From VXYL01 sp965199915 (GTDB lineage: Bacteria; Pseudomonadota; Gammaproteobacteria; Pseudomonadales; Azotimanducaceae): 64,000 nucleotides of DNA. The DNA is taken from contig OZ241348.1 in NCBI GenBank assembly GCA_965199915.1, positions 1,116,001 through 1,180,000 of the forward strand. The letters are read 5' to 3'. Below, piece by piece: positions 18,141 to 25,518 of the stretch. The number at the start of each line of letters is the position of its first letter. Position 1 is the stretch's first letter. Made by a program: the position numbers and the translations under genes. A model generated the notes under the pieces. The model searched no databases and was not told the origin of the DNA. It worked only from the letters and a program-made list of their open reading frames with translations.

Positions 18141-18441
18141 TGTTCGCCAGATCGGATCGCCCGAACAAGCCCGATGGCCGAGCCATCCGCGTCGCTGACT
18201 TCATCGATTGGCCCCCTGCGGATAACTTGAGGTCTCTGTCCACGCAGTACGCCCGCCAAGTGAAAAGAACGCACGCGACATCGGGCGATTCTCCTACATA
18301 CAGGCGCTTTCGGGCCTGAAACACTGTCCGCCAAGCCCGTGCCCGACAGCGTGGGAAATCAACAAAAGGCACGGCCCCAGCCGTGAAGGACTATGCTACT
18401 TTCGCCACCGGCGCGGCGACGAACCGCGCCAGCAAACCACC
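18141..18441. other. Gap between integrase relic and Uma2 gene
   Basis: About 300 bases; short broken frames only. The last 60 bases may hold the Uma2 gene promoter (TATGCTACTT near 18392), but no pair of promoter elements is convincing. Confidence 0.3.
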
Positions 18442-19356
18442 ATGGAGAACCGCCACATGCCAACGCCCCCGCCGGCCGCGGCCGCCACCGCCGCCTCGAA
18501 CGTCCGCGCCGCCCCCGCGGACGACGTGTTCTACCCCTGCTCGGACGGTAAGCCGATGGCCGACAACATGTGGCAGGCGGACGCCATCATGAACGCCACC
18601 GGCGACCTCCGGGAGGCGCTCCCGACGGCGCTGGTGGCGGCGGACATCCTGATGTACCCCGAACGCGGGAACAAGGACAACAAGATCGCGCCGGACGTGC
18701 TGGTGGCGCTCGGACTGGGAACGCACAACCGCTCGAGCTATTTCGTCTGGGCGGAGGGCAAGCCGCCGGACTGGGTGCTGGAGGTGGCGTCGCCCGGCAC
18801 GCAGGCGGATGACCGGGGCGTCAAGCGGCGCCGCTACGCGGCGATCGGGGTGCCGGAGTACTGGATGTTCGACCCGAAGGGCGATGTGTACCCGCCCGGC
18901 ACGCCGCGCCTGCAAGGGCTCAAGCTGGTGGATGGCGAGTACCGCGCGCTGCCGCCGCAGATCGCGGAGGGCGGGCGGACGATTCGCAGCGAGGTGCTGG
19001 GCTTGGACATCCGCGTGGAGGGCGAGCTGCTTCGCTTCCGCGACCCGGCGACGGGCCGGGACATTCCGCATCGGGCCGAGGTCGTGGCAGCCGGCGAACG
19101 GGCCAAAGCGGCCGCCAAACGTGCGGAAGCCCAAGCCAAGCGGGAGGCCGAGCAGCGCAAGGCCGCTGAAGCCAAGGCGGAACGCGAAGCGGCCCGCGCC
19201 GAGCAAGAAGCGGCGCGCGCCAGGCAAGAAGCGGCGCGCGCCAGGCAAGAAGCGGCGCGCGCGATCAGGGAGGCTTCCGCCCGCTCGGCCGCCGAGGCCC
19301 GCGTTGCGCAGTTGGAGGCGGCGCTGCGGCGTTCGCAGGCCGGCCAGCCGCCGTGA
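18442..19356 (+). CDS. Uma2-family (DUF820) putative endonuclease with coiled-coil tail
   Basis: 304 residues. A PD-(D/E)XK-like Uma2 core spans about residues 30-200: Asp85 in KIAPDVLVALG, Glu114 in DWVLEVASPGT and Lys128, plus the family block YAAIGVPEYWMFDP. From about 215 on there is a long Ala/Glu/Arg coiled coil with repeated heptad-like units (EAARARQ repeated around 255-275). Uma2 proteins are expanded in cyanobacteria and some bacteria with unclear roles. ATG 18442 is used, and ATG 18457 is possible. It is not linked to a clear operon partner. Confidence 0.8.
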   Translation: MENRHMPTPPPAAAATAASNVRAAPADDVFYPCSDGKPMADNMWQADAIMNATGDLREALPTALVAADILMYPERGNKDNKIAPDVLVALGLGTHNRSSYFVWAEGKPPDWVLEVASPGTQADDRGVKRRRYAAIGVPEYWMFDPKGDVYPPGTPRLQGLKLVDGEYRALPPQIAEGGRTIRSEVLGLDIRVEGELLRFRDPATGRDIPHRAEVVAAGERAKAAAKRAEAQAKREAEQRKAAEAKAEREAARAEQEAARARQEAARARQEAARAIREASARSAAEARVAQLEAALRRSQAGQPP

Positions 19357-19586
19357 GCGGTTCCTGACCTGCAATTTTGTCGCACACCGCCCGCACCCTC
19401 GGGCGCGCGGAGTCCGAAATGTCCTTGGGGGCCACCGTTGGGACCCCCCCCTGCGGAACCTCAATGGCGGTCTTTTTGGAGACGCGGCGGCGGACGGCGA
19501 CAGCGCGGCAAGGCGGTGGTGGCGCTGTCGGTTGGCATGTCAAAGGTCCTCGTCTTCGGCGTTCTCCATCTCGGCGATCAAGGCGT
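19357..19586. other. Unassigned sequence after Uma2 gene
   Basis: About 230 bases without a supportable gene or repeat; several frames are open because of base composition only. Confidence 0.3.
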
Positions 19587-19858
19587 TTAGTCCGCGGTGC
19601 CCGTCGAAACGTTGGTCAAGTGGCCGCTCGGCGTCTCCAGCAGGCTCATCACGGCGATCGGCGCGTCCGAACGCACCCGCAGCCGCCACTTGCCGCTGCC
19701 ACGGCCAAGACGGCCGGCCAGTCCGGCGCCGCCCGCCTCAAGCTCGGCGGACGTGAACACGCGCGCCGAACCGGCGGGCACCGTGAGCGTCACCGTCCCC
19801 GAGCGGTTCCCGTGGTCGTCGATGCCGGTGACGCCGGGCGGCAGGAGGCCGTTCGATC
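19587..19858 (-). pseudogene. Relic of the LRR protein's C-terminal module
   Basis: On the minus strand the frame reads GIDDHGNRSGTVTLTVPAGSAR, then LGRGSGKWRLRVRSDAPIAVMSLLETPSGHLTNVSTG and a stop. This closely parallels the last 85 residues of the LRR protein at 56525-59716 (GVDDQGGNAGPVTLTLPAGESR, GDGAGKWRLLITAGSSVVGMSLLES). The rest of the gene is gone, replaced on its right by a transposase fragment. It shows that a paralogue of the LRR protein once lay in the island. Confidence 0.75.
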
Positions 19859-19859
19859 T

Positions 19860-20490
19860 GCTCGCGGCGGTGTCCGCTATCAAGCGCGTCGGGGCGGCCA
19901 GGTCGTGGCGGGCGCGGGCGGTCGGAGCCGACCGCGAGGGGGTGGTCGGGCGCGTGTGCGCGATGCGGAAGAGCGCCGAGGACGCCGAGCGGGCCAGGGA
20001 GAAGCTGCGCCGGCGGGCGTCGCGCAACGGCAACGAACTGCGCCCGGAGACGTTGGAGTTCGCCGGCTGCGTGATCGTGTTCACGACCTTCCCGGCGGAC
20101 AGGTTCTCGGCGGCGGAGGTGCTGCGGTGGTACCGCGTGCGCTGGCAGGTGGAGTTGACGTTCAAGCGCTGCAAGTCGCTGGCGGGGCTGGGGCATCTGC
20201 CGAAGCGCGCCGACGACAGCGCCCGGGCGTGGCTCTACGGCAAGCTGCTCGTGGCCTTGCTGGCCGAGAAGCTGGCTCGCCGCGCCGATTCGCGCGCCGT
20301 TTCCCCCTGCGGTCGGGAAACGTTCGCGCAGCCCTTGGCGGGAGTTCAAGTTCGTGTTGAATCAAGTCTGCCGAGCCGTTGAACCAGCGATGTCGCTAGC
20401 CGAAATGCTGGATGAATGGCCAGACATTTCGGCCTCTCTGACCGAACCGCCACGCCGTAGAAAGCCGCAAATGTCGCAACGCTGCGGAAG
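19860..20490 (+). pseudogene. IS4-family transposase C-terminal fragment
   Basis: The sequence LEFAGCVIVFTTFPADRF, VLRWYRVRWQVELTFKRCKSL and SARAWLYGKLLVALLAEKL is the terminal YREK-region block of IS4-family transposases. Near 20335 the frame shifts, after which REFKFVLNQVCRAVEP and LTEPPRRRKPQ complete the typical C-terminus. The N-terminal half and both element ends are missing. Confidence 0.75.
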
Positions 20491-20775
20491 CACGACGGCA
20501 ACGACGAGGCGCGGCGCTGCGCCGGGTACGTCGAGGCCAACCGCGCCCGCATGCGCTATCCGGCGTTCCGCGCCGCCGGACTGCCGGTGGGTTCGGGCGA
20601 AGTGGAAAGCTCCTGCGGCACGGTGGCCGGACGCCTCCGGCGCGGCGGCATGCGCTGGAGCGTCGACGGCGGCGCGAACCCCATCCTGGCGCTGCGCTGC
20701 TGGTGGCTGGACGGCCGCTACGACGACTTCTTCGAGGCGCGCGCGAGACCGCCGCCGATGGCCGTTGCCGCCTGA
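20476..20775 (+). pseudogene. ISKra4-type transposase C-terminal fragment
   Basis: Reads EARRCAGYVEANRARMRYP, GLPVGSGEVESSCGTVAGRL and GGMRWSVDGGANPILALRCW, the typical last 90 residues of ISKra4-family transposases. It directly follows the IS4 fragment in a different frame, so one element probably inserted into or recombined with the other. No terminal repeats were recognised. Confidence 0.7.
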
Positions 20776-20850
20776 GCCGCCGTGCGCGAACAAATATGTC
20801 GTACACCCTAGCGCGAGGCCATGCTTGACAAAACACGGGCCAGTCTACTT

Positions 20851-21176
20851 CCGAACCGGCGCCACCGTCTGAGCCATGTGCCCTATGTGACGATGCGCGG
20901 CTTGAGCAAGCGGCATCGGCCGCCCGAATACTCCAAGTCGCCCGTCAACACGACTTTGGCGTTTGCTCTGTGACAGTCGATGGCGTACTTGTAATCCGCC
21001 TCCGTCACGCTGACAGTGATCGAACGTGCGCCGCTGGCCAGTTGCGTTCCAAGGGTCAGTTCGCGGCCTCGGCGCTTCAGACCCTCGACGGTAGCCGTCA
21101 ACCGCACGTCGGCTTCCACCCTGCGTTCGCGCAGAGCGCGCGCGGCCTCGCGGAGAATGCAGGAATCGTCCTTGGC
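20851..21176. repeat. 326-bp direct repeat, left copy
   Basis: About 94 percent identical by eye to 24236-24561, in the same orientation. The two copies bracket the three-gene cassette at 21233-23949. On the minus strand it encodes the last 95 or so residues of the unknown protein whose fuller copy lies at 24269-25388. This copy keeps that stretch in one frame, whereas the right copy lacks one base near 24447. Homology ends sharply at 21176. Confidence 0.85.
20883..21176 (-). pseudogene. 3' fragment of an unknown gene (duplicate)
   Basis: Encodes REAARALRERRVEADVRL, LKRRGRELTLGTQLASGAR and YAIDCHRANAKVVLTG, then a stop. It is the C-terminal end of the protein more fully preserved at 24269-25388. 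The N-terminal two-thirds are missing, and the frame runs out at the edge of the direct repeat. No function recognised. Confidence 0.65.
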
Positions 21177-21187
21177 AAAACACGCAT

Positions 21188-21237
21188 CCATATGATAAGT
21201 TGCTGGTGGTTGCAATTCTTTGAGCAGACCATATGAT
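21188..21237 (+). promoter_or_regulatory. Paired CCATATGAT motif before the cassette
   Basis: CCATATGAT occurs at 21188-21196 and again at 21229-21237, the second copy covering the start codon of the first cassette gene. A repeated 9-mer straddling the promoter and start could be an operator for the cassette's own HTH protein, as in many autoregulated antitoxin operons. Inference from pattern only. Confidence 0.3.
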
Positions 21238-21595
21238 GCCTACGCACATCAACGCTGAGACAAGGAGGCAATTGGCGCTGCTCGCAAGGCGGCCTCGTGC
21301 TCGCACCACGTCCTTCAACCCGCGCACACTGACGGATTGGCGACCATTCCAGATTCGCCGTCCAGAGGGCGGCTTCTCGCCCTACTTCACCGATGCGTCG
21401 GCATGGGAACTAATCGCGGACAAGCTGGATGAGGGACACGAGGTGGAGGTGGTGGAACTGCGCCGGCCTGCGGGTGCCAAGGGGTACGTCATGAAGATCG
21501 ATCTGGGACAAGACGAACCAATGTTGTATGTAAAGCTGCAACTTCGCCCAGGGCAGGTCGTCGGACGCAGCTTTCACTACTCGGAACGGAGCTGA
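21233..21595 (+). CDS. Small protein, possible toxin partner of the MqsA-like gene
   Basis: 120 residues, not firmly recognised. The N-terminal third is basic. The C-terminal half has short beta-strands ending in MLYVKLQLRPGQVVGRSFHYSE, which resembles short proteins I have seen next to MqsA-type regulators, including MqsR-like toxins. Two consecutive ATGs open the gene. The next gene starts two bases after its stop, and the ATPase gene follows, so the three form one operon. The toxin role is inferred from order and size. Confidence 0.5.
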   Translation: MMPTHINAETRRQLALLARRPRARTTSFNPRTLTDWRPFQIRRPEGGFSPYFTDASAWELIADKLDEGHEVEVVELRRPAGAKGYVMKIDLGQDEPMLYVKLQLRPGQVVGRSFHYSERS

Positions 21596-21597
21596 CC

Positions 21598-22152
21598 ATG
21601 GAATCGCGGCACGAAGACACTACGCCGACAACCCACCGCCTGTGTGCCGAGTGTGGAAGTTCGGTGGCCACGTCGTGGCACTCGCACACCTTCCAATACG
21701 GATCGGAGGCGGCTGCTGTCGACCTCACCGTTTGCTTGCCGGTGCGCCGTTGCGAACACTGCGACTTTGACTACTTGGACGATGAAGGAGAACGCATCAA
21801 GCACGAGGCGGTCTGCCGCCACCTTGATGTCCTGACGCCAAACGAGATTCGCCGCATCCGCGAACGTACCGGCTTGTCGCGTGCGGCATTCGCAAAGATC
21901 ACTCGCATCGGGGAGGCGTCGTTGAGTCGCTGGGAAAACGGCATCAAGGTGCAAACGCCCGCCAACGACCGCTACCTGCGCCTGCTCGCCCACCCGGGCA
22001 TCTTGGCGCTCCTGCAAGGAGTGGCCACGCAGACGCCACGAGAGGCGCACGGGAGCGCGTTCAGACGGGTCAAGATTTCGGAGACCCTCCGACAACGCCA
22101 GCGTTCGTTCAGCCTGAGACCTCGCCGGACACCCCTCGCGCAGGCAGCCTAG
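21598..22152 (+). CDS. MqsA-like zinc-binding HTH protein
   Basis: 184 residues. The N-terminal zinc-binding region has two pairs, Cys16/Cys19 (CAEC) and Cys52/Cys55 (CEHC). A linker and an XRE-type helix-turn-helix follow at about residues 78-114 (LTPNEIRRIRERTGLSRAAFAKI, SLSRWENG). This architecture is that of MqsA/YgiT antitoxins, which bind toxin through the zinc domain and DNA through the HTH. The tail beyond 140 is basic and longer than usual. It lies two bases after the small protein gene and seven before the ATPase gene. Confidence 0.75.
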   Translation: MESRHEDTTPTTHRLCAECGSSVATSWHSHTFQYGSEAAAVDLTVCLPVRRCEHCDFDYLDDEGERIKHEAVCRHLDVLTPNEIRRIRERTGLSRAAFAKITRIGEASLSRWENGIKVQTPANDRYLRLLAHPGILALLQGVATQTPREAHGSAFRRVKISETLRQRQRSFSLRPRRTPLAQAA

Positions 22153-22158
22153 GCCATC

Positions 22159-23949
22159 ATGTACACGTCCACCTTCTACTCCTTCAAAGGCGGCGTGGGC
22201 CGCACGATGGCGCTGGTGAATGCGGCGGTGGAACTCGCGCAGAGAGGGCGCAGGGTGCTCGCGGTGGATTTCGACTTGGAAGCGCCCGGGTTGGACACGT
22301 TCGACATCGTGGGCACTACCCCTGACGGTCCCGGCATCGTCGACTTCGTCGGCGAGTACGTCGTCACGGGCCAAGCGCCGGACATTGAGGGTTTTGTGAG
22401 CCAGTCAACGGCTTTGGAGAATCTGTGGATCATGCCCTCTGGCAGGCAACAACAGTACGCCGCAAGTCTCGGCGGCATCGACTGGCAAGATCTTTACGAA
22501 CGACGGGACGGTTACCTGCTCTTTGAGGACTTGAAGGAGCAGTGGCGGGGCTTCCTCCAACCGGACTATGTGCTGATCGACTCGCGCACAGGGCACACGG
22601 ACACCTGCGGCATCTGCACTCGCCAGTTGCCCGATGCGGTGACTCTCCTGTTTTTTCCCAACGAGCAGAATCTCCGCGGTCTTGCCGAGGTCGTCCGCGA
22701 CATACGAGCCGAGTCCGAGGGCGCACACGAGCGCCGCATTGAGACCCACTTTGTGATGTCGAACGTGCCCGACTTGGATGACGAGGACGACATTCTTCGG
22801 GGGATGATGGCGCGGTTCAAGGCCAACCTCGGCATCGATCTCGAACCGCAGATCGTACACCGCTATGACAGCCTTTCGCTGTTGAAGCAGGTCGTCTTCA
22901 CACGGGATCGTCCGAAAAGCCGCCTCGCCAAGGAATATCGCTCCGTCGTGGATCAGGTGGTGAAAGGGAACTTAGAAGACGAGGATGGCGCTCTGCACTA
23001 TATCGATCAAGTGCAGAGCGGCCTCGCCCCACCCCACAACCGTAACCGTAAGCTATCGCAGATCGAGCGACACCACGGCAAGAACGGAGAGGTGCTCTTT
23101 CGTCTCGGCGACTTGGCTTGCGACGAGGACGATTGGGAACGGGGGAAGTCGCTGCTCGATCGCGCGGTTGATCTAGGCTTCGACCAGCCGAGAGCTTTCC
23201 TAACCCGTGCGCGCGCATTCGCCCGCATGGGCGAGAGAGTGGCTGCCAGCCGGGATGCCGAGCGGGTGCTGTCGGCACGAGAACTCCCGCGCCGTGTCGT
23301 TCGGGAAGCTATTCGACTTTTGAGACTTGACGCCCCGGATGTGGCCAATCTGCCGGCGGTGACCTCGCTGGACCCCGCAGCGCGGCTCTTGCTCGCTTCC
23401 GAGATGGAACGGCGTGGCGAAGTGCATGCCAGCGTTGCCGTGCTGCGGCAGGTTCTCGACTCCAATCCAGACGCCTCAACGCGCGAGCGGGGTGTGGAAG
23501 AGTTGTCGCTCGCACTCATTGCCACCGGTGGCTGGCAGGAAGCATGCGATCTGCTCGGTTCAGGCGGCGCAAGGGCCGAAACGATGGATGCGCCGAGAGC
23601 TTTCAACTACGGCATGGCCTGTTGGGGACTAACAGGCAGCGTGTCGCAGGAGATGTTCGAGAGAGTCGTCGAACTCGACGAAACCAATGACCAAGAGGAC
23701 AAAGACGCCAACTACCTGCAATGCATGGCCGTGGCCTGCTGGGCCACTGGCCGGTTGGACGCCGCCATCGAGTTCGCCCACCGGGCGAAAGAGGAAGCGA
23801 GCAGATCGCCGTGGCCCACCTTCAGTTGTTGGCGCTACCGAACAGTGCCAACGCAACAGTTTCTTGAAGACACGGACGGCATCATCGCTTTGATTCGTGG
23901 CCGCAGGGAGCCGACCCCGCAATTCATGGCCTCGGCTAGGCAAGCGTAA
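22159..23949 (+). CDS. KGGVGR-type ParA/MinD-like ATPase with C-terminal helical repeats
   Basis: 596 residues. The deviant Walker A KGGVGRTM is at residues 10-17, with Arg where ParA has K/S. VDFDLEAPGLD at 37-47 is the Walker A' region, and YVLIDSRTGHTD near 134-145 is the Walker B/switch. After about residue 270 the protein is a chain of helix pairs resembling TPR/SEL repeats (LFRLGDLACDEDDWERGKSLL, AFLTRARAFARMGER). KGGVGR ATPases fused to repeat domains are often found in bacterial conflict islands. It is operonic with the small protein and MqsA-like gene. No effector domain is visible, so this could be a sensor/scaffold ATPase. Confidence 0.7.
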   Translation: MYTSTFYSFKGGVGRTMALVNAAVELAQRGRRVLAVDFDLEAPGLDTFDIVGTTPDGPGIVDFVGEYVVTGQAPDIEGFVSQSTALENLWIMPSGRQQQYAASLGGIDWQDLYERRDGYLLFEDLKEQWRGFLQPDYVLIDSRTGHTDTCGICTRQLPDAVTLLFFPNEQNLRGLAEVVRDIRAESEGAHERRIETHFVMSNVPDLDDEDDILRGMMARFKANLGIDLEPQIVHRYDSLSLLKQVVFTRDRPKSRLAKEYRSVVDQVVKGNLEDEDGALHYIDQVQSGLAPPHNRNRKLSQIERHHGKNGEVLFRLGDLACDEDDWERGKSLLDRAVDLGFDQPRAFLTRARAFARMGERVAASRDAERVLSARELPRRVVREAIRLLRLDAPDVANLPAVTSLDPAARLLLASEMERRGEVHASVAVLRQVLDSNPDASTRERGVEELSLALIATGGWQEACDLLGSGGARAETMDAPRAFNYGMACWGLTGSVSQEMFERVVELDETNDQEDKDANYLQCMAVACWATGRLDAAIEFAHRAKEEASRSPWPTFSCWRYRTVPTQQFLEDTDGIIALIRGRREPTPQFMASARQA

Positions 23950-24140
23950 TCCGCAGACTGTCCACGGTGCCAACCACCGCCGTCCCAACGGGTCTTTGTT
24001 AAATAGAGACCGGCGGGAGTGAAACTTCATGTCCGCCGGGCTGCTGTTAAATGACCGTCAAAATTGAAATCCTTTGAGGATTCAATACGTTGCAGAAAAC
24101 GCGCCACCTTTTCCGTGCGGCTGTTAAATAAACGTCGGCT
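23950..24140. other. AT-rich structured region after the ATPase gene
   Basis: Locally AT-richer than its surroundings. Three copies of TGTTAAAT start near 23998, 24045 and 24122. Two hairpins are visible: CCGGCGG...CCGCCGG (about 24010-24039) and the near-perfect stem ATTGAA(A)TCCT / AGGATTCAAT (about 24063-24086). The first could end transcription of the cassette, though no T-run follows. Spacing is irregular, so it is not a CRISPR array. Confidence 0.4.
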
Positions 24141-24149
24141 ATTGCGCCC

Positions 24150-24237
24150 CGCCGCCCAGGCCGCCCAAAAGGGCACAAAGCGCATTCTTCGACACCCGGC
24201 CCGGGCATCCACCGGCTTGACACGCTCCTCTTCCACC
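24150..24237 (-). pseudogene. C-terminal scrap of an AlbA_2-type ATP-binding protein
   Basis: The minus strand reads VKPVDARAGCRRMRFVPFWAA, nearly the same as the last 25 residues of the gene at 25519-27025 (VKPVDARAGRRRMRYVPFWAA). No other part of that gene is present. It abuts the right copy of the 326-bp direct repeat. Confidence 0.65.
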
Positions 24238-24561
24238 GAACCGGCGCCACCGTCTGAGCCATGTGGCCCTATGTGACGATGCGCCGCTTGAGCAAGCGGC
24301 ATCGACCGCCCGAATACTCCAGGTCGCCCGTCAACACGACTTTGGCGTTTGCTCTGTGGCAGTCGATGGCGTACTCGTAATCCTCCTTCGTCACGCTGGC
24401 AATGATCGAACGTGCGCCGCTGGCCAGCTGCGTTCCAAGGATCAGTTCCGGCCTCGGCGCTTCAGACCCTCGACGGTGGCCGTCAACCGCACGTCGGCTC
24501 CCACCCTGCGTTCGCGCAGAGCGCACGCGGCCTCGCGGAGAATGCAGGAAACGTCCTTGGC
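24236..24561. repeat. 326-bp direct repeat, right copy
   Basis: Partner of the repeat at 20851-21176. Compared with the left copy it has one extra G after GCCATGTG and lacks one G in GTTC(G)CGGCC near 24447; the second change breaks the reading frame of the gene it belongs to. Since the gene continues to the right here but not at the left copy, this is the ancestral locus and the left copy is the duplicate. Confidence 0.8.
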
Positions 24562-25388
24562 GAACTCGAATCGGCTCACTGCTCCGGCGTCCCGCAGCGG
24601 TCGCGTCAACGCCCAGGTCAGGCTCACGTCGAGCGCCTCGAAAGGTGCTGTCATGTTGGCGAGCGCGGCGCAGAGATTCGCACTCGTTCCGTTCGAAATC
24701 GCGTCGCCGAACGCATCGCCCTCACCGCCGATCGCCTGCCCCATCGCTTGGCGGGTTGCCCCAAGCGCCTCGGCCAGCCTCCTCGTGGCCTGTCGTTCAA
24801 TCGGCTCGTCCGGCTCGTCCGGCGAGACGTTGCCAGATTCGTGCTCCTTGGTGGCATGTTCGATGACGCCGGCCACCGCCGGGGGAACCGCCGGCGGCAG
24901 CAGCGTGACTACCAAGCTGCCCTGCTCCATGCCGGCCAGCTGAACTCCGCGCATGTAGTCCAAGACTTCCTTCCTGGGACGGCCTCGGTAGGCGGCCGTC
25001 GGCTTGAACAGCGAGCACACCGCGGCCGCGACCATGTCCTTGGCACTGCCGATCAGCGCAAGGCCATCGGCCACGGCCACGGCACGGTCGCACGATGCCC
25101 GCAACCGTATCGCGTCGCGATTGGCGGTCGTCAACTCGCGCAGCAGCTCCAGTTCGTCGACACCCGCCTGCTGGGCGAAGATCCGCACGAGCCGAGCGGC
25201 GACATCGGCGTAGTCCGCCAAGCGCGGGGTCCGGGGCAGGACGACCTCCGGCAAGCCAGCCGCCGCATAGACATCCGAGTGATCACCGTAGCGTTCGACC
25301 ACTTCCCAGCCCTTGGGCGGGCGTAGGCGGAGAACGCCGCCGGGGCGATCGCCCTCAGAGCGTTCGCCTCGTGAACACGCAAGCTCAC
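24269..25388 (-). pseudogene. Unknown soluble protein, frameshifted twice
   Basis: Joining three frames gives a protein of about 370 residues: SLRVHEANALRAIAPAAF, then VVERYGDHSDVYAAAGLPEVVLP ... LADYADVAARLVRIFAQQ ... AIGGEGDAFGDAISNG ... then YAIDCHRANAKVVLTG. Breaks lie near 25322 (one base missing before the codons for PKGWEVVER) and near 24447 (one base missing; intact in the left repeat copy). No family recognised; mostly helical, no membrane segment. GTG start overlaps a preceding micro-ORF. Either a true pseudogene or assembly errors. Confidence 0.5.
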
Positions 25389-25495
25389 TGGATGGCTCCC
25401 GTTCGGGACAGCTCCATCAGACGCCGCAACCCGGCGACATCAAGCGGTTCTGCTCTCGCAACGAGACGGTGCGCGGCCGCGGTGCGTTTCCACAT
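25385..25495 (-). CDS. Possible 36-residue micro-ORF upstream of the unknown gene
   Basis: Starts MWKRTAAAHRLVARAEPLD and ends SRTGAIQ, its TGA overlapping the GTG start of the next gene (GTGA), as coupled genes do. It could be a small antitoxin-like or leader peptide, or the end of a larger lost gene. There is no homology evidence. Confidence 0.25.
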   Translation of the reverse strand: MWKRTAAAHRLVARAEPLDVAGLRRLMELSRTGAIQ

Positions 25496-25518
25496 CCCGC
25501 ACCAATTCCACCCATGCG

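Noticed and set aside
23990..24140. Possible short CRISPR in the TGTTAAAT patch
   Set aside because: The shared word is only 8-9 bases, spacing is irregular (about 47 and 77), and no cas gene is near.
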